Positions 21,958-34,379 of a stretch of 64,000 nt of DNA are shown one piece after another. The notes beneath the pieces were generated by a model. The model saw only the letters and a list, made by a program, of their open reading frames with translations, was not told the origin of the DNA and searched no databases. Every line of letters starts with the position of its first letter. The first letter of the stretch is position 1. The position numbers were made by a program, and so were the translations under genes. Source of the stretch: Kuschelorhynchus macadamiae (taxonomy: Eukaryota > Arthropoda > Insecta > Coleoptera > Curculionidae); assembly GCA_030620095.1 (NCBI GenBank), contig JAUTXW010002397.1:215001-279000 (forward strand), written 5' to 3'.

Positions 21958-22265
21958 GCGTATTTTTCTTCCACGTCTTCCAAAGCCAGAAAACTATACT
22001 GGGCATTGTTTCACGAGATTCGCGGCAACTGTGTTGACCAATACTTGAGCAAATATAATTACTTGAAGAACTCAACGGTCGCTGAATCATACGTTGAAAA
22101 GTCGGTTGAGAATAAAAAAAAATCGCAAACCAAATTCTTCAGGCAGATGCTGTCGCTGTTCATGACAATCGGCCAAATCAAGAATTGGAAGGACCTTTTT
22201 GGTCCACTTCAGTAGTGGTAAGATAAGAATGCACATCAACAGCAAGGTTTTCAAGCAGTGACAAC
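21958..22265 (+). other. Short unassigned coding-like stretch
   Basis: A frame at 22006-22215 reads NCVDQYLSKYNYLKNSTVAE, and another frame at about 22140-22215 reads ADAVAVHDNRPNQELEGPF. Neither matches a family I know. It may be a fragment of a TE C-terminus. Confidence 0.2.
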
Positions 22266-22272
22266 TAGTAAG

Positions 22273-23255
22273 ACGTTTTCTAAAACCGAAAATCTCGAAA
22301 AAATGGCTCCATCGATGCTAACTCTTCAAAACGCAACAAATTTGCACATTTAATTTTCATGTAATTTGTTAGTAAATATAGGTTTATTTTTTCTTACAGT
22401 ATTGGTAACTCACAAAATGCACCAATTTAGTTCTCTTTATGCTGAAAGTATTTGGCAGAAATTGGAAGGAAAGCACTGGGTGCGGAAAAAAAATTTAGGA
22501 ACGGCACAAACGGGAAACAAACAAGGGTCATGTAGTTCGAGTTTAAAAGTCCATGAGGGAAATAGGCAAATAGTGGCGCCATCTGTGGGTACTATGGTGC
22601 ATCTAAATTACTTTAGATGCACTTTGGAGCACAAGACGACACATCTGTGCAAAAATAGAAGGGAAACCGAAATATCAAATTCTGTGCGTTTCTTGGTCGT
22701 AAAAATTACACGAAACGAAAAAAAAGGAAATTTACTTTTTGACGTCATGTTTTGATCGTTTCTTGACACAATGTTGAAGGAGTAAATTTCCTTACCTTTG
22801 GTTCTTTCGTTTCGTACGTCACATCTCGAAGAAGCTACTGTGTAGCGAAACATGTTACGTGTTTTTCAAAAAATATAGTGGAAGTGTTTGTGAATAATAG
22901 CTTTGTTTTTACATTCTACATAATTTCATTATTTCTACCGGGTATCGGCTGACACTGAAAGCTTGGAAAGAAAAATAAGAAATATTCTTATTCTTTCACA
23001 TACTTTCACGAAACAACATCAAAAAATATTTTTAAGATATTTTCTAAAACCGAAGATCTCGAAAAAATGGCTGCATCGATGTTAACTCTTCAAAACGCAA
23101 CAAATCTGCAAATTTAATTTTCATGTAATTCGTTAGTAAATATAGGTTTATTTTTTGTATTATTGGTAATTCACAAAATGCACCAATTTAGTTTTTTTTA
23201 TGCTAAAAGGAATTTTTTACGCACGGCGTGCGGAAAAAAATTTTTAGGCACGGCG
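22273..23255. repeat. Direct repeats of about 215-234 bp flanking an interior repeat
   Basis: Unit 1 (22273-22506) and unit 2 (23041-23255) share TTTTCTAAAACCGAA, AATTTTCATGTAATT, CACAAAATGCACCAATTTAG and TGCGGAAAAAAA. Between them lies a 0.5-kb segment (about 22530-23030) that recurs alone at 25015-25535. The arrangement resembles an element bounded by direct repeats, or a tandem copy. Confidence 0.6.
22530..23030. repeat. Dispersed repeat family A, copy 1
   Basis: Wording TAGTGGCGCCATCTGTGGGT, GGTCGTAAAAATTACACG and GAAGCTACTGTGTAGCGAAA. About 90 percent alike by eye to 25015-25535. It contains an internal inverted repeat (GGAAATTTACT... with AGTAAATTTCC near 22729-22790) and a GCTAC/GTAGC hairpin followed by GAAAC. 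Overlapping short frames on both strands look fortuitous. Confidence 0.75.
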
Positions 23256-24185
23256 CCGTTCTAAAAGATTAACTTCCTGCTTGCAAATGCATACGTAAAA
23301 GACGTTTTTCCGCACGCAAGTAGGAAAATATTCTTTAGGTTTTCGGTTTCAGTAATAAAATGTTATTGCTAAAATATATATGATTTTATCTTACACAACT
23401 TGAAACTGATAATCTTTAATATAACAAAATTACGTAGATTCATTACCTTTTTATAGCAGGCATTTGTATTACTTTTTAATTATTTTTAGAACTGAGCTTT
23501 TACGTCCACCTATGAAACAAAAATAATTAACCTAAGTTATACCTACATGTGTGCTTATAGCAGCAATTACCCATAAGTGATATTAAGTACGGTTGCATGG
23601 TAGTTTGCCTTACAGCTAATATTTCATTAAATTGTTTTACACATATTAACCGCATACATAGACGATAAATCAAAGTATATTTTTAGCTTTGCTTTTTAAT
23701 AGTTAAAAATAACCTTGCGAGTTATGCAGTCTGTTTTCCTTGTGTTGTGGCTTTTATTAGAAATAATGTATTAGAAACACCATAATAGGGATATTTTTAC
23801 TATCTTAATAATGTACAAATCAACAAATATCAGATTATTGGAGTACAAAAAATGATAACAATTTAGAGTTTTTAACTTTTTGGGAAACATATCGGTTTAA
23901 CTTTTTATTGAAAATATGTATGCAATATCAACAGATCCGTATGATCTTTTTGGGGTTCTTTGTGTTCTTCCTTGATACATTTTAAGTTTAATGCAGCAAG
24001 CAACACAATGATTTAAAAAATAGTCAACTTTGTTCAGTACATAGTCATTAATGTCTTCAACCATTTTTGTCGGTCGCCATTTTTCCAATCATATTGGATT
24101 CCTAGCAATATCCTATATCCAATATCTACCTATACGACACTTGATTCTCGGGCATAATTAAAAATAATTCAATAAGTTGTTTTTA
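23256..24185. other. No recognisable gene
   Basis: Begins with an imperfect inverted stretch around 23216-23325 (CGCACGGCGTGCGGAAAA against TTTTTCCGCACGCAAG). The rest is AT-rich, with one minus-strand frame at 23897-24088 of no recognisable family. Confidence 0.35.
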
Positions 24186-24189
24186 CATT

Positions 24190-24560
24190 GACACACACCG
24201 CCATTTTGTTACGTCATGTTGAATTCGTTTCAGTTTATCTCTAAATCATATTCATTTTTGTTCAAACTTTCAACTGAATAAGATTGTTCCTCTGTTAATT
24301 TTTTTTTAAATTTATTTTGCCGCCGTTTTGAATTCGTACCACAACTTTACCAGTTTATCTCTATATATCACTTAATGCTTGCACACAATTTGAAATTAAT
24401 CTAATAAGTAGTGGTTTTCAAGCTGATTTTTTAAATATTTTAATAGGCCGTCATTTTGTTTTGCTATCTTATTATTCATACCAAAATGTTACCAGTTCAT
24501 TCCTATGTAACACTTGATTTTTTGCAAAATTTAAGGCAAATTGTATAATTGGTTTTTATG
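24190..24560. repeat. Minisatellite-like repeat, about three diverged units (GCCGCCATTTTGTT / ACCAGTTTATC)
   Basis: Each unit carries a CCGCCATTTTG-like start, then TACCAGTTTATCTCTATAT, then CACTTGATTTTTGTGCAAAA-like wording. The same units occur at 27345-27720 and, singly, at 7740-7960. Confidence 0.6.
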
Positions 24561-24814
24561 CATCTTTGTGAAAACGTATAACGTAATTATCAAAAGTTAT
24601 TAGAATTTTGTAAACGACAATATATTAACTGCTAATTTATTTCATTACAAGTTTATATTGAAATAAAAATGTTTTAATATTATAGTAATATTGCATACAT
24701 ACAAACCACATTAATTAACATTTAATTATTTTGATTTAATAAATTTAATCAATAAAAAAAAATTAATTATAAGTTAATCGGCTGGGCCATGACTTTCGCT
24801 GAGGTCGTAAAAAG

Positions 24815-24905
24815 TTATACGAAACGAAAGAACTAAAGGTAGGAATATTTACTCCTTCACCATTGTGTCGAGAAACGATCAAAACATGACGTTATGTTTG
24901 TTTAA
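24815..24905 (-). repeat. Inverted fragment of repeat family A
   Basis: Reverse-oriented wording of family A (TTTACTCCTTCACCATTGTG, GATCAAAACATGACGT) lies about 200 bp left of the family A copy at 25015. Confidence 0.5.
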
Positions 24906-25014
24906 GAGCCAGGGAGCCATCTGCTACCGTGGTATCTGCCCCGGCAAGGCTCTTAGGAAGTTTACTGAGGGGTATCAGTGGGGGTATCAGTATTAACACC
25001 GAAATACCCGAACC

Positions 25015-25535
25015 CTAAAACAAACAAGGTGTTTTGTAGTTCGACTTTAAAAGTCCATGAGGGTAATAGGCAAACAGTGGCGCCATCTGTGGGTACTATG
25101 GTACAAGTAAATCACTTTTTGGAGCACAATACAACACATTTGTGCAAAAATAGAAGGGAAACCGAAATATCAATTTCTGTGCGGTTCTTGGTCGTAAAAA
25201 TTATACGAAACGAAAAAAAAAGAAATTTACTCCTTGACGCCATGTTTTGATTGTTTCTTGAGACAATGTTGAAGGAGTAAATTTCCTTACCTTTAATTCT
25301 TTCGTTTCGTAGGTCACATCGCGAAAAAGCTACTGTGTCGCGAAACACGTTACGTGTTTTTCAAAAAATATAGTGGAAGTGTTTGTGAAAAACAGTTTTG
25401 TTTTTACATTACATTTTACATAATTTTATTATTTCTACCGGGTATCAACTGACACTGAAAGCTCGGAAAAAAAATAAGAAATATTCTTATTATTTCACAT
25501 ACTTTCATGAAACAACATCAAAAAATATTTTTGTT
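25015..25535. repeat. Dispersed repeat family A, copy 2
   Basis: Aligned with 22530-23030 across its length, including GCGCCATCTGTGGGTACTAT and the GCTACTGTGTCGCGAAAC segment, where the hairpin arm is mutated. It lacks the flanking direct repeats of copy 1. Confidence 0.75.
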
Positions 25536-25539
25536 AAAG

Positions 25540-27340
25540 TATTTTTATAACAAATTAAAAACAAAACTAACCAATATTAAACAAAATATAAAATGGGCTT
25601 TGCTAACATAAATATTTATGAACTAAGAAAATAAATGCCTTTAAAACTCATTCTTAGGAACTCAAACAAATGTTTATTCGCACTTGCGACTTATCTGTCA
25701 AAATATACCATTTGTTTATTTTTGTTATTTTTAACAAATAAAAAACGAACAAATTAACATAATTATTAGTAAAACAAACAAAAGAGGGGTTGCTAACTGT
25801 AATTAATGTACCCCAACAGATTTTTGATTGATGTCAGTTAAAGCTCTTTAGAAATTAATCGATGATATTTTTGAGTTGATGACTGTAAACGTTAGGCATT
25901 TGGATAATTTTCTTTTAATCACAGATGATATATTTTTAATCGACTTTTCCGTTTGTTAAAATCCTTTATAGTAATTTTTGTGACTTGCAGTAAAATTAAA
26001 GAACCATTTCTCTCTATGTCTTTTTTTATTTAAAACGACCAAACTAACAACCTACGAAACATTTTTCTTAATAAGGACGGATATTTCATCTTTCATACTT
26101 TTATTTTTGTTTTTAATAAAAACCTATATTAAACTGTTCATAATATGGTATTAACAATAAAAAAATAAAACGGTTTATTTCTAAGTTCGTTAATAATCAG
26201 AATAATGATCAGAATATAACATTTGAACTTATAAGCACAAAAACGATTTATTTAGTTTTTTTCCATACTTATTAAAAAAAAACGAATAGCTATTAGGATA
26301 TCTTTAATTTCTGATAACTCTGTTCTTTTCACAATATAAAATGCTGGTTTTATACTAAAGCTTGACCCTTTATGAAGTTTGTTGATTTTTGTGCTTAACG
26401 GGGAGAAAAGCATTTCAAGATCGGATTTTTCATCCGAACTCAGAAGTTCTTTGATTATAAGTAGTATTTTTATTTTCAGTTAGTTGGGTCTTTACTTCCT
26501 CAATATTTTTCGGTCCTTTACAGTAATTACTTTCCTTTTAAAAATGAAGAGTTTTAAATATAAAAGATAAAACTATACCTCTGCTGATGTTTTATATATC
26601 CATGCAATTTTCTGTATTTAATCACTGAAACAAAAATGATATTCCTTTGTTAACATAGTGCTGAGTTGCAACTTTTAGATCTTCAAAATCAGACAAGTTA
26701 CTACCGGTCGAGCTAATTTATCTATTTTACAATAACAGTGCAAAATTGCAGCGTAGAGGTATTTGGAAATGATTCTAGATATCTGGGTTAATATATTTGT
26801 GTAATATTTGAAAAGTCGATAGCAAATTTTGAAAATCTGGGGAAATCTGTTTTAACTTTTTTTTTATTTATCTTTTTTTAACAAGAGCTTGCCGCCTATT
26901 TTGAGTGCATGGCAGTATTATCAAAATTGCATTATTAAGTTTAGGATCTACGTTCTGACCCTCCAGATGATTTATAGTTTTAATAGTGATTGATAACATA
27001 CAATTAAATATTATTATTTGGATTTAGGTCTTTCATAACTCTAGAGTATTTGATGAGCATTTGTTTTTTATCTAGTTTTTGTATAAGGTGTTTGCTTTAA
27101 ATTGTGTTTAATCTTTTAAAGTCTTCTGTCCTTTGTATATATTTCGCATTACCTAATCTTGCAACAAATTTAAACTTTGGAGACATATTGACGTAGACGT
27201 AATACCCAACTTTTCCAGTAGTGTTTATTTACTGTTATTATTTATTTGACGCTTACTTAAAAAAATGATTAATTAGCCTTTACTAGCAACTTAAAAAAAA
27301 AATTAGTGAAAATTTAAACATTTTATATTGTGTTTAAACT
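25540..27340. other. No recognisable gene
   Basis: AT-rich. A minus-strand open stretch at 26275-26465 reads ELLSSDEKSDLEMLF and continues for about 60 codons, but it matches no family I can name. Confidence 0.35.
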
Positions 27341-27344
27341 TTGT

Positions 27345-27830
27345 TTTGTATTCAATATTCGCCTCAAAATTTTAACAGTTTATCCCCACTTGACACTTGA
27401 TTTTTGTACAAAATTTCAAGTCAATTTTATAGTTTAGTTAGTAGTTTCTTAGTACTGAATTTTAGGTATTTCATTAGGCCGCCAATTTGTTCTGCCATAA
27501 GGGCTTTACACAAAAAAATTACCAGTTCATCATTATACCACACTTTATTTTTGTGCAAATTTCGAGGTCTATCCGATAAGTAGTTTTTTTACATTTTGTG
27601 AGGCCGCCATTGTGTTCTGCCATTTTGGATTTTTACCGAAATGAACCGTTTCATATGACCCTTGATTTGAAGTCAATCAGGGAAGTAGTTTTTGAGCTAT
27701 GGTGCTTACAGACAGATCGACAGCTGACAGACAGCAAGACCGAAAGAAGTGGGAAAATAAGTTTTTTGCGGTCCAGTGATCCCATAACGCAAAGATTTGC
27801 AAAAAATCTCGGAAGGTGATTTTTTCAGGA
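27345..27830 (+). repeat. Minisatellite-like repeat with a distinctive 3' tail
   Basis: Three diverged units (ACAGTTTATCCCCACTTGAC, ATTACCAGTTCATCATTATA, GCCGCCATTGTGTTCTGCCA), followed by ACAGACAGATCGACAGCTGA and a tail with GATTACAACACTCC. The plus frame at 27598-27819 is a by-product of the repeat and is probably not a gene. Confidence 0.6.
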
Positions 27831-28143
27831 TTACAACACTCCTCCTACGAGGGAAATAATATATTTTGGAGATGATTTCAAATTATATTTTTTCAGTTTT
27901 GGTTTTCCTTTCAATACGAGTTTCGTTTACACTAAATTGGATTATTTATAGTTATTTATGCTCAGTTTTACTGTAGAAGATAGCTTAACGTTTTTGAAAG
28001 CCTATACAGTACTATACCTATAAAGGATTCTTAAATACACAACATACTAAATTTAAAAGCCAGATGAAACCGTCTCGCTTGGTTTTTTTTTAATGTGCGC
28101 TATGAGAAAACTTTCTATTTACTTTCTTAAAAATGCACTGAAT

Positions 28144-29679
28144 TTAGGTTGAACATTTCTCCAGAATAACGGACCGTAGTTATGCTTAAATCTTATTTAT
28201 TACCGGGCAACGTTTCGATGCTTTTATTGCATCTTCTTTAGGCTAAAACAATTATAGTTTTACTAAACGATCACTTACATCAGCTTATATATTAATAATA
28301 AGGATAGTGTAAACCTGGTTATGCACCTTCTCAATTGTATAAGATTTAATTACTACATTAGTTACAGCAATCATTTTGTTCCAAAACGATCTCAACCATG
28401 GACAATACTATTACTTTTAAATTATTGTATATTTATTAACCATGTCGTGTCAGATATTTCTAAGATGGAAGATGTATCCCTAATTGGTTGATATGAGCGT
28501 AGCTGCCTATGATTATTATGTTATTCGAACAATTATTAATTTCCTTTTAATAAAATGTGTACATTTCCTGAATGTACAACAACTAGGCAACCCCGTATAG
28601 AAGAAAGTAACTCCGCCTGCTATCCAAAAGGGTAAAGCAACCGTACCACATCATGCTAGAGATAAAGCCAGACACAACCGTTACTGTTGGTACCGCTGGG
28701 TTAATTTTTTGTGAACAGCGAAATGTAGCGTTGCCGATTTTAATAATTTAATTTATTTTTTATAATAATTTATTTTAATAATAATTTTCTTTAATTCATA
28801 TGCGGTATTTAAATACAACTAGCTTTTTATGTACATTTATCACTGTAACATGAAGACATTATACTTGCCCATAAACAGTATTCGTCAAAAACACGAATAA
28901 TAAATAATCCAACTCATACATATACACATAACATACACACATTCATACATAAATAAATTTTTTTTATTTATTATTTGTTTTTTTAATATAAAAAAAAGAC
29001 AAATAAAAAAAAATAAAAACAAATAACAAAAAATTTGAAAAATATATCTATGTATGAATGTGTATGAATGAGTTGGATTATTTATTATTTGTGTTCTTGA
29101 CGAATAATGCTTATGGGCAAGTGTAATGCGTGCATGTTACAGTGATATGCAGATAAAAAGTTTTCATAGTTCTATTGAATACCGCATATGAATTAATTAG
29201 ATTGGTACGGAGTTACTTTCTTCTGAACGGGGTTGCCTGGTTGATGCAGATTCAGGAAATTAACATATTTTAATAAAAGAAAATTAATAATTGTTCGAAT
29301 AACTTAATAATCATAGGCACCTATGTTCATATCAACCAATTAGTGATACATCTTCCGTCTTAGAAATATTCGACGCGACATGGTTATTGAGCATACAATA
29401 ATTATATAACAATTTTAAAGTAATATCTGCATTTTCCATGGATGACACGGTTTTGGAACAAAATTATTGCTGTAACTAATGTAGTGATCAGATCCTAAAT
29501 AATAACGTAGGTGAGTATCCAGGTTCATACCATCCTTATTATGAATATATATAAACTGATTGTTAATCTGATTATTTTAACCTGAAGAAGATACAATAAA
29601 GGCATCAAAACGTTGCTTGGTAATAAATCAGACTTAAGCATAGCTACCGCCCGTTAATTTTGAATAATCTTCAACCTAA
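28144..29679. repeat. Long imperfect palindrome (arms of about 700-830 bp)
   Basis: The left arm runs from TTAGGTTGAA at 28144 towards 28975; the right arm mirrors it from 29679 back to about 28985. Matching landmarks: AACGTTTCGATGC against GCATCAAAACGTT, TTAGTTACAGCAAT against ATTGCTGTAACTAA, AATTGGTTGATATGA against TCATATCAACCAATT, GGCAACCCCGT against ACGGGGTTGCC. The left arm has about 160 extra bp (about 28,620-28,785). The centre is A/T-rich. No coding capacity. Confidence 0.85.
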
Positions 29680-29689
29680 TTACCAAAAT

Positions 29690-30920
29690 AGGACGCAAAC
29701 ACCACACAATACATTGGAATTGTTTAAACTATGCCGAGGTAATGAATATACAGACAGAAAAAACATAGATCCAGTTGAATTACTTTTTTTTCTAAGGTTG
29801 TTAAAAGTTAAACTGGCTGAGCCTTATATTTCTCTTAACATCATACTCTAAGATGACATAACCAACTGGCTTTTCAAATAAACTATATGTATATCAATTT
29901 GTCTTATTAGAAATGTTAATATTGTTCTCATGATAAAATTGTATTATTTGTTGATTAATTTTCGTTTTATATACACCCTTCAGTTTGTGTCTACCTATTT
30001 TTAATTTACTATTGTTTCCATAATGTACAATTCATTTTTCATCTTTTGCTATGTGACTTGTCAGCGTTTATGGCCCATGATTGTTTTAAAAATTATTATC
30101 TTAAAAAGAAAGAATGTTGTAAAATATTTTTTATTAAACATTATTGTTTACTGTTTGATACAGTTCCAGCCAAATTGCATACATATCTCTTGGGGTGCCA
30201 AAATGTTGTTTTGTTTATGACATTTTGTACGTAACTAATTTAAATTCTATCCGAGATAAAGTTATTATTTTCCAAAAAAAAAAGCGAACAATCATAGTGT
30301 TCACCACAGGGGGCTCGTGAAAAACTACGCCGATGGTGCCAAAGATATATGAGCGGAAACATTGCAGTAGTAAATACTGCATAGCAAACACAAAGAAATT
30401 TTTAACTGAAGTCTAAAAGCTGCATGATAAAAACTTATATATTTAGTCGATTTTTCGCGCTTTTTCTTTTGCAAATTTAATGAATTGTATAAATTTTAAT
30501 TTTATAGAATTGTTTATAAATTGTGCATTAAATTATTTTTATTCATAATCCTGTTCAGTCCTATGCACTATATTATAAGTTACAAAGGCACGATATCAAC
30601 AAGAACAATGCTCTGCAACATATGCTGCTAAATTAGCCAATTAGTTTGTAACGATGCCATGGAGTAGAGGGTGCCAATAATCCTGTCCGAAAATTGGCGA
30701 CTCCGGCCGAATAAGATTGCAGTCATGTCGTCTAAAATTTTACAAATCCAGAGATAAGCTTAATGCCAAGGGTTTATGCTACTAGCAAAATGCTAGTCGC
30801 CTTACGGCCGGATTTTTGCGCAGCTGTTATTGTATGTATTGTATGTTTTTTTTTTGTGATTTATTTAAATATGTATTTACTTAAGAAAGTATATATTTGA
30901 ATATTGCAATAAAACTAAAG
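29690..30920. other. No recognisable gene
   Basis: Short plus-strand frames at 29660-29851 and 30023-30234 have no recognisable family. Somewhat higher GC around 30300-30360 and 30650-30830. Confidence 0.35.
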
Positions 30921-30923
30921 AAT

Positions 30924-31383
30924 AGTGGTTCTTGGAATTAAACCGTGTCAAATTGGAATTACTATCCGTCGTTTCGCTTTCAATTGCATGAGGCATTTTC
31001 AGGGATCTTTACTCTACGAGATCTGAACACGGTATGAGCTCGGAGCGATTCAGCTGGGCTTTTATACCCGACTGAACCGTGACCCTGTGTTAAGACTAGT
31101 TTTCATGAGTGATGTAGACCGTAATTCGTATCTCTATTTAAGTCTCTATTTTTGAAAATTTAGAATTTTCGAAATAATATGTCTAGTAGCATGCTGTGTT
31201 TGATTCTTTTTAATACATCGTTCATATTATTATGTCTTTTATACGCCCGAATACCTTTGAGCACATTTAGTGTTAAGATTTCGTGAAATAAATAATCCCT
31301 TAAGATGCATCGTGCAATCGAAGGCGAAACGTCGAACGGTAATTCCAATGTGACACGGTCTAATCTCAAGAACCATGATTTCA
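30924..31383. mobile_element. Small nonautonomous element with inverted ends shared with the 8.45-11.9 kb PLE
   Basis: The left end (30924-31013) reads GTGGTTCTTGGAATTAAACC, CCGTGTCAAATTGGAATTAC and TTGCATGAGGCATTTTCAGG. The right end (about 31297-31383) is its inverted copy (GATGCATCGTGCAATCGAAG, CACGGTCTAATCTCAAGAAC). The interior of about 280 bp is noncoding. The ends match those at 8450 and 11797, so it is probably a deletion derivative of the same Penelope-like family or a nonautonomous partner. Confidence 0.65.
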
Positions 31384-31480
31384 TTATTGATCAAATTCGT
31401 GAAGCTTCTGTTCTATTGTTATAAAACCTTTGTTGTTACAATATTGCGAGTAAATGTAGTTTTTCAATAACAATATATTT

Positions 31481-31685
31481 ATACTTAACAAGTTTTACAC
31501 AAAATAAAAACACTATATTTATAGGATACAAGAGAGTAGAAATATATACAGAAACCAAAATATTTTTATTTAAAAATTTTTTATTTAACAGGTTTTACAC
31601 AAAACAAAAACAGTATATTTATAGTGGTCTACAATAAGGAAGAAATCAATATAAAAGCCAAAATAATATTTTTCATTTAGGGAAA
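31481..31685. repeat. Tandem duplication with 100-bp period
   Basis: TTTTACACAAAATAAAAACA at 31493 and TTTTACACAAAACAAAAACA at 31593, with TATATTTATAG and CCAAAATA... following in both. Two diverged units. Confidence 0.75.
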
Positions 31686-31689
31686 TTTT

Positions 31690-32225
31690 AATATTTACGA
31701 GCATCAAGAAACAACATAGAGTTTAAAAATTGTCAGAATTACTGGTCTCAGTATTTTGTGTTTTTAAACCTTTTAGGGCTTGAGTAATTCACTCAAGTTT
31801 ATTTATTTGAATTTAACTAGTTTTACGAATTACAAGACTATTATATAAGCGTAACACCAACTATACTGTTGTTCATATTGAAAATCAATATTAGTTGAGT
31901 ATCATTAGAATCGAACTAAGGCTCGAGTAGTCTGCAAAGAAACGCATCCCTCACTTGTGTTCTCCCTGCCCCCATGTAGTTAATTATTCGGTAACAACCA
32001 TGGTACCCACATTTTAAATGACACCTTGTGACAACATAGGCGCGGAGGCTGATAAAGAAATATCAAACTTGAAATAAATTGTTTATTCAGGTCTAGGATT
32101 CAAATGGAAAATACAGGTAAAAATAGAAAGTTTTATGAATCTTGAAAAATTACTTTAACGTAGTGCCAGTGCTCTTTGGCTACTTATAACAAGCCGCAAC
32201 TGGTGTCTATCAAGACTGCTTAACA
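31690..32225. other. No recognisable gene
   Basis: AT-rich sequence leading into the mariner remnant. It may include its degraded 3' end. Confidence 0.3.
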
Positions 32226-32229
32226 CCGA

Positions 32230-32900
32230 CGGAATAGTCACACATTTGGTACCAAATCCGTCACATTTCCCTATCAAATCTTGTGGAGTAAAGTGGCGAC
32301 GAAGACTCTTTTAATTTCCCCATAAAAAGAAATTCAAACCAGTCATGTCGGACGACCTCAGTGGTTATAAAGTAGGCCTACCTGGAACTATCCATCGAAC
32401 ATCAAAAGTATTTGATAACTGCTGACGAAGTTGATATAAACCACATCTGATTTATAATTTCCAGAAGCACATTTTCTAATAAACCGTTTAAGTTTTTAAG
32501 TTACAAGGTGCCGTTGTCTTCAGAAAAGAACGAGATGATCACCAATAATCCCCGCCCACAAGTCAACTATTAATCTTTCTTGGACTTTTGTATATACTAT
32601 TTCATTGGGATTTTCTTCATGCCAAATAATAAATTAAGGCAATTTATTATTCCATTTCGGGTGAAACCCGCTTTATTCTTGAACAAAACATTACGAGTAA
32701 AAAAACAATTTGCGTAATTAACTCTTGCAGGATAATCAGCGGGAGACAAAGTATGTAAGTGCTGAACGTGATAAGGAAGTAGCAATAGTTCCCGAAGGGT
32801 CTCACGAACAGCCCACTTCGAGCGACAGCTTTCTTACCCAGATGAGGGTAGTTTGCTCTTCTTCGAGACCTTTCTTCACAACGATGCGGCCAAAAACTAC
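32230..32900 (-). pseudogene. Mariner/Tc1-superfamily transposase remnant
   Basis: Minus-strand pieces in order: LLPYHVQHLHTLSPADYPAR, WHEENPNEIVYTKVQ, LIVDLWAGIIGDHLV, then after several breaks SDMTGLNFFLWGN. The pattern (HPYH.Q..Q.L...D...R, W.DENPH, .N.WAGI.G.., SPDL...DFFLWG) is that of IS630/Tc1/mariner transposases common in insects. The second catalytic Asp region cannot be found intact, and shifts and stops are numerous. Confidence 0.75.
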
Positions 32901-33232
32901 GTAAAATAAATTAGCCAAAGATTAATTACTTTCAGTTTTTTTTTTAATTTCACTTGACTTATTATCTCTTCCTCTTAAGCTACGGTCGACCATTTCAAAA
33001 ACCCTTCGGTGTAGTACATCTCGATTTACAAATATTTTAGAATATATTCTTCTAAACAATTACCGAATGCTTGTCCATAAATTAGATGCTTATTCGTTAT
33101 ATAAATAATGTTCCGTTTCTTAGATTTTATGTAGTCAATCAATCAGACAATTTTAACATATGTTGGAAATACCATATTGTTAAAGATATAAAAATCACTG
33201 GCGTTTTAATGTATTATTTCGACTTATTATTT

Positions 33233-33234
<2 letters not shown>

Positions 33235-33297
<63 letters not shown>

Positions 33298-33302
33298 TAT
33301 AT
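33235..33302. repeat. (AT)n microsatellite
   Basis: About 68 bp of nearly pure AT. Confidence 0.95.
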
Positions 33303-33304
33303 TG

Positions 33305-34370
33305 ATATTTTTGAAACATGACTAACGACTAATGACTTTATCGAAACAAATATAAAATATTATTTTAAAGAGGAATGACCAAAGTAGTTATTTAATCAGT
33401 TTTTAACTCCCTAGGATGATATCTGTCAAAATTTCGGCCCAACGAGTGTAGTAGCAAGTATGTTCCTGGCGATGTAAAATATCTATTAACCGTAGTATGG
33501 TTTTATGGCTCTTTATGACCTACTTAAAATATTAAAATTAAAAAAAGGTAAATCGCTGGGTTTCCCTCTGCGGCCTGTATCTCCCTTAAAAGACACTTAA
33601 AAATTTTTTTTTCAAACAAACTCGTGTTATTTAGAACTCCCATATATGCTCCTAAGAGTATACCACATTCTTACCGAACACCCCGTATACAGCGTCTTCT
33701 TTACATCGTTATTTAAAAACCCACTATATATTTATTTCCAAATCTAAAACCTAAAAACACTTTTATGTAGGCAGGTATATTCTCTTAAAATGTATTTCTA
33801 TAAATTATATTTTATTTAATAACTAAACATATCAATTTTTTTTACCTCCTACAAATAAACAATATGTTCAGCTTATTTATGAAAATCCCATGTATATTTT
33901 TGAAATTTAGCTATCCTAAACTATTCGTTTGACACGTTTAATTTAGCCATTAGTGAACGGGCTACGAGGGCTTGCAAACATATAATAAAAACTGTTTTCA
34001 ATATGCCACAATCAATTTTTCTGAAGGCTAAAATCTTACAGTTGGATATAACATTTTTTATATGGGTGTTTATTATATTTTATTTATAATTTCATTTATT
34101 TTAATTAAAAGAATTCTTAGTTTATCACCAACAGAGAAAAGTTCATTAAAGTCTATAATTTCACGTCTGACTTCAAATAACATCGTAAATACTCGGGAAT
34201 TTTCTTATGCTTACAGGCCAACCATTTGTACGAAAACATAACAACAGTTTTAATTAAATATCATAATAAAATATAACATCTTTTTTAATTAAACATCCGT
34301 AAGACTAATTTATTACGTTCGTATTCAAGGTGAAGTCGAAACATAATGATTAAAAAATAATAAGACAAAT
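33305..34370. other. No recognisable gene
   Basis: AT-rich. Contains ACACCCCGTATACAG near 33677, a wording common at ends of insect mini-elements, without a partner that I could find. Confidence 0.35.
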
Positions 34371-34379
34371 CTTCACAAA

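Noticed and set aside
22608..22853. Protein-coding gene in repeat family A (frames on both strands here and at 25.0-25.35 kb)
   Set aside because: Frames overlap on opposite strands and have no recognisable domain; the similarity between copies is at DNA level with indels.
27598..27819. 73-codon plus-strand frame
   Set aside because: It lies wholly in a dispersed noncoding repeat and its tail.
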